The notes under the pieces were generated by a model. The model saw only the letters and a list, made by a program, of their open reading frames with translations, had not been told where the DNA came from and made no database searches. Made by a program: the position numbers and the translations under genes. A stretch of 11,107 nucleotides of DNA from Thalassiosira profunda (Eukaryota > Bacillariophyta > Thalassiosirophyceae > Thalassiosirales > Thalassiosiraceae), in the NCBI GenBank assembly GCA_036939355.1, contig JALLAP010001761.1, positions 1-11,107 on the forward strand, in the 5' to 3' direction. Shown here piece by piece: positions 1 to 7,443 of the stretch (position 1 is its first letter; every line of letters starts with the position of its first letter).

Positions 1-22
1 GCGAAGGAGCGAGAGGAGCAGA

Positions 23-553
23 ATGTCGACTCAGGCCAACGGCGCAGGGAGCGGCGAGATCGCCGCGGCGAAGCGGCGCCTCGCCGCGGCCCAAACGTGG
101 GGATCCTCGGCCGCGTCGTCGCTGGCAGCGGCGCGGCGCCAGGTCGAGGAATTGGAGCGGCAGCATCGAGCCGCGAAAAAGGAGGCGGGCGCGGCCGCGG
201 CGGACCTCGCAAATGCCGAGAAGAAGTGGGAGGTGGTGTGCGTCGACGACGAGGACGAGGAGGGGTCCTCGCCGTTGCCGAAAAAGAAGAAGCGGAGGGG
301 GTGGCGGCCTGCCTCATCTTCCTCTTCTTCCCCTTCGTCAGAATTTTGGAGCGCTTATCATGCGGCCGAAGCCAAAAGAGCCAAGGAAGGCGGTGGTGCT
401 GAGAGCCCCTCTCCCTGGCGGCGACGGTCCAACGAACTTCGCTTGAGCCGCAAGAATAGGGAGTTTACGGAAGCGGAGGATGCGGCGATCCGTCTCGGGG
501 TCGAGCGAGCCGCGACGCCCCCCAAACCTCGGTTCCTGCGGAAGACGAGCTGA
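23..553 (+). CDS. Hypothetical coiled-coil, probably nuclear protein (176 aa)
   Basis: A single uninterrupted ORF of 176 codons. Residues about 12-70 are rich in Ala, Lys, Arg and Glu with heptad-like spacing, which suggests a coiled coil. An acidic patch (VDDEDEE, about 74-80) is followed by a clear basic nuclear-localisation-type cluster (PKKKKRR, about 86-92) and a run of serines (about 98-106). The C-terminal third is basic and has no domain I recognise. The ATG at 23 is the first in frame, but the frame stays open to the window edge, so the true start could lie outside. An AATAAA lies at 737-742, 184 bp past the stop. The combination of an Ala/Lys coiled coil, an acidic stretch and an NLS resembles a family of lineage-specific diatom proteins that I recall only loosely. 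Function unknown; nuclear location is inferred from the basic cluster alone. Confidence 0.6.
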   Translation: MSTQANGAGSGEIAAAKRRLAAAQTWGSSAASSLAAARRQVEELERQHRAAKKEAGAAAADLANAEKKWEVVCVDDEDEEGSSPLPKKKKRRGWRPASSSSSSPSSEFWSAYHAAEAKRAKEGGGAESPSPWRRRSNELRLSRKNREFTEAEDAAIRLGVERAATPPKPRFLRKTS

Positions 554-1069
554 TTTGGCTGTACATATGGGGGAGGGTTAGGGGGGTTCGAATGTTCAGG
601 TGGAAGGTTGGACCGTTTCATCGATTCTGCTCGTGTTGACCTCTTGACGTTGACGTCCAGTTTTGTACAAAGAGTGCGAGGTGTGAGGGGGGTAAATACG
701 CCCAAATGAATGCAAAGAACACAGAATTCTCAGTAGAATAAACTGGGACTGTCTTCTCTAGCACAGCCTAGGTACAACCTTGTCATTCCGTTCACGAAAT
801 CACCGAGCGCATTCAACAGCCCCAATCCCTCTTGCGGCGCTTTCATGTCGCCCTGCTCGATGTCCACCTCGGGATTGCTCGCCTTGATCATGCGGTACCG
901 AATGGCTTAATAGGCACACCATTGCGCCCGAACAAACGATATTTACATTCATAGAATCCTGCAGCCCGTCGACTACTACCCTTCCACTGAGAGCCCCTCC
1001 GTTCAAAAGTCTCGTGTTCAAGGGCGCCTTCCCCTTCAACTTCGTCCTCGGCGTCGTCCAAACTCCCGA
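554..1069. other. Convergent intergenic spacer with one coding-like fragment
   Basis: This spacer separates the 3' ends of two convergent genes. On the plus strand it holds an AATAAA hexamer at 737-742 that could serve the upstream ORF. On the minus strand, from about 909 down to a stop at 730-732, one frame is open and reads like normal protein (containing [14 protein letters not shown] and [18 protein letters not shown]), just after an in-frame TAA and an AG dinucleotide. No matching upstream exon or ATG was found. It may be a terminal exon of an unrecognised gene, a gene remnant, or chance. Confidence 0.4.
737..742 (+). terminator. Possible poly(A) signal AATAAA
   Basis: A perfect AATAAA 184 bp downstream of the stop of the plus-strand ORF, at a plausible distance for a 3' end. 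Diatom genes do not depend strictly on this hexamer and the local sequence is A/T-containing, so chance occurrence is quite possible. Confidence 0.3.
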
Positions 1070-4000
1070 CTAGAAATCTTGAAAGACGATTTGTTCGTCG
1101 GCGGTCAGCGGCCTCTTCCCGCGAGCAAAGTCGGCAATTCCGCCCTCCCCTGCGTCGAAGTTCTCAAAGTGACTGATGTCCAACGCGTCCTCGATGTGGG
1201 GCACCCACGGCGCCTTGATCTGCTTCTTCACCAGCTTGGCAAAGTTCACCTCCTGGAAGAAGGGCGACATTTTGACGTCGCGGTACCCGCCAGCGAGGCA
1301 GCCTGCCAAGAGGGCCACGGGTGATGAGGGATGACGCAAAATAATGTGGCTCAGGAAGCTCATTTGCCAACAGACTCAAACGAGACACTCACCTAATCTC
1401 TCCGTGGGTCGCTTCTGCAGCATCCCATAGATGAGGTCCGTGGCGCCTCGGCTCAGCTTGCTCCCGCCGTCCGGGAGCCTCCACCTGCCCCGGACGATGT
1501 TTTTGAACAATCCCTTCTGGTCGATTCCGCGCTCGTAGAACGGTGTGGATCCGAAGAGCATCTCGTAGATGAGGCATCCGAGGGACCAGTAGTCGACGGC
1601 GCGATCGTGGCCTGATGTGACATGCGGACGAGCCTCGAGATGAGAACACGAGAGAAAGGGAAATGAATAGGCCTCGAACAATCAGAGGCTCACCTCTGCT
1701 GAGGACTATCTCCGGTGCCAGATACAGTGGAGTCCCACAGAATGTGTAGGTTTTGTCGGTGACCACTTTGGCTGTCGAAGCGAGGACAGAAAGGACACAG
1801 CCATTAGTTGGACGGGTGAGCGCACAAGTTTGGCAGATGATGAATCAACAGCGAGCACACTCACAGAAGCCAAAGTCAACGATGACAGGGTACCCGTCCG
1901 AGTCCAGCAAGACGTTCTCGGGTTTCAGCTGCAGAGGTGGAGTGGGACATGAGTCAGCATGCAAATCAACAGCCATCGAACATTCAGACTAGGACTCACG
2001 TCGCGATATACGATGTGCCGCCGGTGCATGTACGTCAGCCCCTCCAGCATTCCCGCGGCGTAAAACTTGGTGGCGATCTCCGGCAGCCCGCCGTGCAACT
2101 CCCCGCCCTGGATCAGATTGAGAAGCTCCCCTCCCTGGATCAGCGAGAGCAGCATGTAAATGCACGGGTCGTCCTGGAAGGTGTTGATCAGCCGGCACAC
2201 GAAAGGGTGGTCCAGCTTGGCCATGACCTCCCGTTCCCGCTTCGCGCTAGACGCCTGCCGCTGGTCGAGGAGCTCGCGCTTGCTCTGGATCTTGAGCGCG
2301 TACGGCGTCCGCCCTCCCGGACGGCTGACGATCCAGACGCGGCCGAAGGTCCCGGCCCCGAACAATTGATGGAACTCCAAGTCGTCGAGCGCCATGGGCA
2401 CGGGCTCCTCCTCTTTTCCGGAGGAGCGGAGCTTGTCTCCCCGTTTCCGACCGGAGCCGCGGCGCTTGCACCCCAGCCGGTGCAGGTCGAGGATGACGGA
2501 GTCGATGTTGGACAGCGTCAGCCTGCCGCAGACGCACGCGTCGCTCACCACCTCGATCGTCTCCTCGTAATACTTGTCCCCGCCCTGATGAGAACGAGAG
2601 ATGCCTCACTGTGATGAGTCTTTGAATGAAGGGATAAGACAGAATGTGCATGCAATGGCAAACGTACCTTGGCGCCCCCAAACTTCATATTCTTGTCGGG
2701 CGTGAGCGACTGCTCCCCGAACGTGTCCCCGTCCTTCAGCACCTTCTCCCGCTCCGGGTACCGGTCCGAGAACTGGTCGAGGATGCCCTCCCGCACGACG
2801 ACGAGCGCCGGCTCCTCGATCTTGTCCTCCTCCTCGCACACGATCTTCCCGCCGCGGTAGACGACCCGCTCGATGAGGGCGGCGAGCAGTTCGTACTGAA
2901 GGATCATCGTGGGTTGTGAACGGATGAGAGCCGAACGAGGATTGAGCCAGGGAAAGAAACGATGGCACTCACCTCGAACTCTTCAAAGTCGGAATCGCGG
3001 AAAAGGGGGATGGACTTGAGAAGGCGCCGATCGTTGGACAGCTGAATGGCGTCCTCGAGGCTCCCGATGGTCCGATCGAGGTGCTCCCGGCTCATGACCA
3101 TCAGCGTCGTTCGCTTTTCCGCCACGGCCGTCTCGGTCCGGGGCGCGTTTCCTGCCAAGGCCTCGGTCCCGAACGCCTCTCCGCCCCCCAAAGTCGTGCC
3201 CTTGCCTCCGTCGGGAGCAATGGCGACCCGTCCCTCGCTCCCCACCACGTAGAATTCCGTCGCCGCCTCGCCTGACCGATACACGGCCTCGCCCTTCTTC
3301 ACCGTCCGGACGTCCAGCGCGTTGGCGATGCGGTTGACGAACTCGTCGTCCAGCCCCCGAAACTCCTCGATCTTGCGAATGGCGTCGCGCAGCTTCTCGT
3401 CGCGGCGCATGGTCCGCAGCGCCATGATCTGGCGGAAGGTCAGCTTGTGGAGGCGCCACAGCCTGCACGAGCTGCCGTCTCGACAGGGGGCCGCGCCGCC
3501 GCCGGGGGGACCGCTGACGCAGTCGGCCGGGGGCGGGCAATCGTACAACAAGCACAGCTCTCCGAAGCTCTGGCCGGGCCGCTTGGCCTTGCCCACGACG
3601 ACCTTCTCGCCGTTCGGGTCGTTGGGAGGGAAGTTTTTGTACTCGACGCAGCCCTCCTTGAGGATGTAAAAGTAATCCCCCACCTTCCCCGCACTCAAAA
3701 TGTTCACCCCCTCCTCTTTCACGCAGTAGCTCTCAAAGGCGTCGACTATTTGGCTCATCTCCCGCTTCCGATTGGCGTCGTCGTCGCTGAGCGCGTTGGC
3801 GAAGACGAAGTTCCGCTGCAGCGCGATGGACACGAAGTCGGCGTCCTCCTCCGACTTCGGGAAGACGGGGGCCTCGTAGTGGACCGTCGTCTGGAGCGGA
3901 CTGGCGTGGATGTTCTGCATGAAGTTCCCGGCGACGGAGGCGGCGCCCCGGGCGTCGTCGTCGTCGAGCAATTTGACGTTCTTGGAGGACGTGCGTCGGT

Positions 4001-4085
4001 TGAGGGCGGAGGTGCGGCGGCTCCCCACGGCGCCGGTGCTGCTGGGCCGGGCCTTGCCGGCGCCCCCGTTGCTGCTATTAGGCAT
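1070..4085 (-). CDS. Cyclic-nucleotide-dependent-type protein kinase (PKG-like, AGC family), 7 exons, 839 aa
   Basis: Ser/Thr kinase of the PKG type. Exons on the minus strand: 4085-2973, 2895-2668, 2584-2000, 1928-1865, 1771-1694, 1611-1393, 1302-1070. All junctions are GT-AG and keep the frame. The ATG at 4085 is chosen because the sequence upstream is AT-richer and not protein-like. Residues 1-90 are Ser/Arg-rich with two RRTS sites (23-26, 30-33). Three cyclic-nucleotide-binding-like modules follow, with cassettes near 174 (FGELCL), 305 (FGTEAL) and 430 (FGEQSL). The kinase has a Gly loop (GAGTFG, 523-528), Lys545, Glu564, YRDLKPEN (640-647), DFG (660-662), activation-loop Thr673 before CGTP, APE (682-684), DYW (696-698), and a C-tail ending in the hydrophobic motif FQDF, as in PKA. 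Catalysis therefore looks intact. The nucleotide pockets are degenerate (see findings), so the ligand is uncertain. The soluble protein is probably cytosolic. Confidence 0.93.
1303..1392 (-). other. Intron 6 of kinase gene (90 bp)
   Basis: Donor GTGAGT, acceptor GGCAG. The Gly codon is split (G|GC), giving TERLGCLAGGYRDVK, the expected RLG motif at the end of an AGC kinase domain. Confidence 0.93.
1612..1693 (-). other. Intron 5 of kinase gene (82 bp)
   Basis: Donor GTGAGC, acceptor ATCAG. The Gly codon is split (G|GC), joining APEIVLSRG to HDRAVDYWSLG, standard AGC kinase sequence. Confidence 0.93.
1772..1864 (-). other. Intron 4 of kinase gene (93 bp)
   Basis: Donor GTGAGT, acceptor GACAG. 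The Ser codon after DFGF is split (T|CC), giving DFGFSKVV. Confidence 0.93.
1929..1999 (-). other. Intron 3 of kinase gene (71 bp)
   Basis: Donor GTGAGT, acceptor CTGCAG, phase 0. It splits the catalytic loop exactly between YRD and LKPEN, which makes the placement secure. Confidence 0.95.
2585..2667 (-). other. Intron 2 of kinase gene (83 bp)
   Basis: Donor GTACGT, acceptor ATCAG, phase 0. It joins KFGGAK to GGDKYYEETIEVV within the third nucleotide-binding module. Confidence 0.9.
2896..2972 (-). other. Intron 1 of kinase gene (77 bp)
   Basis: Donor GTGAGT, acceptor TTCAG. Removing it joins EEFE to YELLAALIERV in phase 0 inside the third nucleotide-binding module. Confidence 0.9.
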
Positions 4086-4467
4086 CGTATGTGTAGAGGG
4101 TTGGTTGCAAGTCGAAAAATATGAGGCATGAGTGTGCTCATTCCACAAAACTGCGTTCGGCCACTTCCGATTCTTGACCACGGAGAAGACATCGATCCCA
4201 AGAAGATGCCAGGAGAAGAGAGAGGCGCCGTCGTCGAATGAAAGGGCTCCCAATTGCAACAGAAGCGAGCATAACATAGGTAATCCAATTGAGACACATC
4301 ACAAATGTTGCTCCCCGGAAAACATATGACTTCTCGTGCACATCCATTGATGAACGCAGCCCGTGGGAACTCCACAACCAACACTGCAGCCGAGGATGGG
4401 CATCCGTCTCCACCCCGCGCACACAATTCAACAAACACATCGCACATAACACATAACATCGCAAACC
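4086..4467. other. Spacer upstream of the kinase gene
   Basis: It lies between the kinase start and the stop of the next minus-strand gene and should hold the kinase promoter and 5' leader. One minus-strand frame is open across it, continuous with the kinase frame, but its AT-richer composition and odd protein sequence argue for leader and not coding. A possible last exon of the neighbouring gene ends in this interval (see findings). No clear TATA-type site can be assigned. Confidence 0.4.
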
Positions 4468-4938
4468 TCACCCCGGACCGAGCGACAAATTCGCCAAGTC
4501 CGCCGCCGCCGCCCCCGCATCCTCCCCCGTCCCGTGGTTCTGTCCCGTGGACGAAATCCGCCGCGTCCCCACGGCGATCGGCATGGACGGCTCGGCGAAG
4601 TCCGGATCGTGCTCGCTCGCGTCCGCGTCGGAGTGTTGGCGCTCGGATTTGCGGGAGTGCCTGTGGCGATGTTTGTGATGGGACGATTTCTTCTCCGACT
4701 TGCGATGTTTTTTCGAGGGCTTGGATTTTTTCGATTTCTCCCGCGGCGGCGACGATTGCGGCGCGGGCTTGGATGGTTGGGGGGGCATCGCGGGGAGGGG
4801 CGGGGGCGGGATGGCCTCGTGCACCTGATGATGGGAGTGCCGGGGCGGCGAGGGCGGGGGCGGCCCGAATCCACCTGCGACGGACGTCGCGGACGCCGCC
4901 CGCTTCTTGCTCCGCCGGAAGATGTTGGGGAGCTTCAT
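4468..4938 (-). CDS. Hypothetical basic His/Lys/Ser-rich protein (156 aa as read, possibly incomplete)
   Basis: An ATG at 4938 opens a 156-codon frame. The N-terminus is short and basic (KLPNIFRRSKKR). Residues about 25-65 are Pro-rich with Pro runs. Residues about 67-103 form a dense Lys/Ser/His/Arg tract (including SHHKHRHRHSRKS), followed by an acidic stretch (about 103-117) and a RRIS site at 126-129. No enzyme domain is visible. Such tracts are typical of disordered, often nuclear or nucleic-acid-binding proteins, but that is compositional inference only. The TGA stop lies within a GTGAGG donor-like sequence in phase 2, so the gene could continue through an intron. Long plus-strand ORFs over the same interval look like antisense shadows of this low-complexity sequence. 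Confidence 0.55.
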   Translation of the reverse strand: MKLPNIFRRSKKRAASATSVAGGFGPPPPSPPRHSHHQVHEAIPPPPLPAMPPQPSKPAPQSSPPREKSKKSKPSKKHRKSEKKSSHHKHRHRHSRKSERQHSDADASEHDPDFAEPSMPIAVGTRRISSTGQNHGTGEDAGAAAADLANLSLGPG

Positions 4939-5247
4939 GGCCGCGCTGCGCTCTGGCTGGGTGCTGCACCGTCCGCGGGGGGGGGGGTGCTTTCGACTAC
5001 TGCAAAGATCTGCAAATAGGGCAAGGCAAATGGATAGATCGAAAATTGGGTTGATATCTTTACCATTTTCATTTCAATCAACACTGCCTACAATATTGAA
5101 ATAGCAGAGTATTGTTATTATTGATATTTTCCTAAATGACACAATTTATATTCGATATTAGTGTACTAGTGTACCCCTAATCCGTGTTAGTTCCCCTCTC
5201 TCAACAACCCAACTTGACGAGCCACCGCAGTGCTTCCTTTTCTTCCT
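4939..5247. other. Spacer with poly-G tract and AT-rich stretch
   Basis: It lies upstream of the basic-protein gene and downstream of the plastid-membrane-protein gene. It holds a run of 11 G at 4977-4987 and a markedly AT-rich stretch at about 5040-5165, ending in an 8-bp TAGTGTAC direct repeat (5159-5174). It probably contains the promoter of the former gene and the 3' end of the latter. No ORF of interest. Confidence 0.5.
4977..4987 (+). repeat. Poly-G run (11 G)
   Basis: Eleven consecutive G residues about 40 bp upstream of the minus-strand start at 4938 (poly-C on the coding strand). Homopolymers like this are common sites of sequencing length error, so the exact length is uncertain. 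Confidence 0.9.
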
Positions 5248-6559
5248 TCAAACTTGTACGCCAAACCTCTCAAACAACTTTGCAAAGAAAGATATCTCGT
5301 TGAGCGTCCGTAAGATAGGAGGGACCAGTGGTGCTGCCACGTACGGAAGTAGGAGGGCGATGGTGCTGCGCAGAGAGAGAACAGAAAGAAGTGAGTCCCC
5401 GAGAACAAAACAACAAACAAGATCTATTGCATCCCCAGTTCGCCACGCATCCAACTCACGCCCCCTTGAGCGTATCTGCAACCTTGGTGTAGAACGACGC
5501 TTGGGCGACGAACAGATCGTTGTAGATGCCGTCGTCGGTGCCCCCGCCCCGTCCCTCCCCCGCCACCGCCGCGATGGCCGCCCGCAGCAGGTTGTGGTTC
5601 AGCGTAAATAGCAAGGTGCCGACGGCAAATGGCGTCAAGAATTCGGACGCCTTGAAGATATGTCCCACAATCTTGCCCTCGTAGGACGCGATCCACTTGA
5701 TCCACCGCAGGATCGCCATGAGGAGGAACACGGCCGCGCACGCGGCCTGGTTGCGGTACGCGAAGAATCCCTCCTCGCGGAGCACGGCCACCTCGTCCGC
5801 CCGCTTGGCGCTGATGCCGCGCTCTTTGCGGTAGGCGGCCGCCTCCCTCTGGGCCGTTGTAGTGCATTTGCGCTGGACGATGGCGCCAAGCATTCCGAGA
5901 ATAGCCACCGCGCCCGCCGCCAGTTGCTTCGCCGATGCTGTACTCTCCCCCAACAAACCAAACAGATCATTTTTGCGGTGGGTCGGCAGCCGCACCGTCA
6001 TGGACACCGCCGTCAGCCCGAGGTTGAGCGCCAATACCCCCCAGATCATCCGCATGGTCCGGAATAAATCGAGCAGCTTCTCGTGGCCCATACTCTCGTT
6101 GGCCGTCAAGCTGCCCAAGTACAACTGCGAGATCTTCCACAATCCGCCCCCGAAGAGGAGGAGGCTCGTGCTGTCGAACAAATCCAGACAGTCCGCCCAT
6201 CCCACACCGGCGCCGGGGCCGGAGATTTTGTGCCAGATATCCCCGTCGATCAATGTCGTGAGGAGGTCGGCGAAGACGGAGAAGAAGCACATCTTGCAGC
6301 AGTATTGGATGGATCTGATGGCGGACGCGGCGAGCTTGGGCATCTTCTCCCCGTCTTCGGCGGCGTCAGCAGTTGCGGCGGTGGCGGACAGCTTGCTCTT
6401 CGCCGCGCCGCCGCGCGCACGAAGCGACGGCATGGTGGAGACCCGTTCCAGTGTCCCGCCCTTCGGTTGGTGATGGCGGACGCCGCCGCGGGGGACGAAG
6501 GCTGTTGCGCGGGCGAGCGGCAGCAGGACCAGGAGGAGGCTCCGCGCCCGGGACGGCAT
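5248..6559 (-). CDS. Predicted plastid-targeted multi-pass membrane protein, 2 exons, 405 aa
   Basis: Exons on the minus strand: 6559-5460 and 5365-5248, with a split Ala codon (GC|C). The N-terminus is a signal peptide (hydrophobic LLLVLLPLA, about 8-16) followed by RATA|FVPRGG. This is an ASAFAP-type motif with Phe at +1, the known mark of diatom and other red-plastid preproteins. A basic, Ser/Thr/Ala-rich transit-like segment runs to about residue 80. Six hydrophobic segments follow at about 83-105, 127-149, 168-190, 210-229, 271-290 and 308-333, with a basic loop (230-270) between the fourth and fifth. Exon 2 adds 38 residues beginning TIALLLPYVAAPLVPP, a further hydrophobic segment. Without splicing the frame ends right after the exon, at a TGA inside the donor. 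I do not recognise the family. A plastid-envelope or thylakoid location is inferred from the presequence; the transport or other role is unknown. Confidence 0.85.
5366..5459 (-). other. Intron of plastid membrane protein gene (94 bp)
   Basis: Donor GTGAGT, acceptor GCGCAG preceded by a strong pyrimidine tract (TTCTTTCTGTTCTCTCTCT). The junction is in phase 2 and opens a 38-codon protein-like exon. Read unspliced, the donor itself supplies an immediate TGA. Confidence 0.85.
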
Positions 6560-7443
6560 CGAGCTGTGATGTGGATATCCACCCGCTCGCCACTTGGTGC
6601 ACCCACAAGTTTCTGCGCCCCTTGAAATCGTCCACGCTCCCTCCCAGCGCTATCCTACCTGCGCACCAATCAACCGACGGCGGCCGAAAAGGAGCCGACG
6701 CCGCCGATGTGCAAAGCCCCGATGACCAGCCTGTTAGGGCTGAAAGGCAAATCCAAAATCCAAGGTGTTCACTTCAAACAGTTAGCGCTCAGTAAAATGA
6801 ACTTTAGTAGAGTGAAGTAAAATGATTTTAAGATAAGTAAGTACATCATACAGGTAACGTAGAATATCACAATCAGCTGCATCCAACATTCATGAAGCCA
6901 AATGGGGCGGTTGATCCTCGCGGGTGCCCTCTCAGTGCAGCCCCCGGGCTGTCGAGACAGGGAGCGCCGCCAATCCGCCCCGGGCTGTCGAGACAGGGAG
7001 CGCCGCCAATCCGCCGCTGGCTTTTGGCGTCGATTGCAACCAAAAATAATTCGCCCTCTCGCTCGCCGCTTTGCAATTTGCACATGATGTCATCTCCTCC
7101 TCCCGCTGGGCGGGACGCGCGCTATCCTCCGGCCAAATCCCCGCCGCCCCCGACGCCTCGCTTTTCCTAAACAAGGACGAGCCTCCCTACGGGGACTTTA
7201 CGTGGGAGATCGGGTATATGTTGCCGGGGGGTGGATCCGGGGCGCCAAAGGGACAAAGCGCCCGAAGAGTGGAGGGGGAGAACTTGCTCGAAAGGCGCCT
7301 GATGGACGTGCGAGGGCGGCTGCGGGACGAGAGCAGCAAGGAGGGATGATGGAGGGGTCGAACGGCAATGCCTCGAGACTGCTTTCGAGAAACATGAAAT
7401 GGGTTACATTTAAAGGTTGTTGTGCACAAGATGTGAGGCTCTC
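6560..7443. other. 884-bp spacer with tandem repeat and an uncertain ORF
   Basis: It lies upstream of the plastid-protein gene and downstream of the secreted-protein gene, both on the minus strand. The part next to 6559 should hold a promoter. About 6780-6880 is AT-rich. A 36-bp perfect tandem duplication sits at 6944-7015. From 7050 to 7349 a plus-strand frame is open (containing DEPPYGDFTWEIGYMLPGG) but has no ATG until late and no visible partner exon, so I do not call it a gene. Confidence 0.45.
6944..7015 (+). repeat. Perfect 36-bp tandem duplication
   Basis: Two identical head-to-tail units, 6944-6979 and 6980-7015, starting CCGGGCTGTCGAGACAGG. Each contains the short inverted repeat CTGTC-GA-GACAG. 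The unit is a multiple of three, so open frames run through it on both strands without being disrupted. No N separates the units, unlike the 72-bp duplications further right. Confidence 0.95.

Noticed and set aside
4086..4277. N-terminal extension of the kinase to an upstream in-frame ATG at 4277
   Set aside because: The added 64 residues are Cys/Trp/Phe-rich and unlike the Ser/Arg-rich N-terminus; the DNA is AT-richer. It is more likely 5' leader and promoter.
3755..4969. 404-codon minus-strand ORF spanning two genes
   Set aside because: It overlaps the well-supported kinase exon 1 in a different frame and has a Pro/Ala/Arg/Ser-rich shadow composition.
4305..5054. Long plus-strand ORF (249 codons) opposite the basic protein gene
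   Set aside because: Arg/Ala/Gly-rich shadow of a GC-rich, low-complexity minus-strand gene. The minus-strand frame has an ATG start and a more natural composition pattern.
7071..7349. Plus-strand ORF with the sequence GDFTWEIGYMLPGG
   Set aside because: It begins at TTG, not ATG, with no supporting exon or signal; kept only as a note in the spacer.
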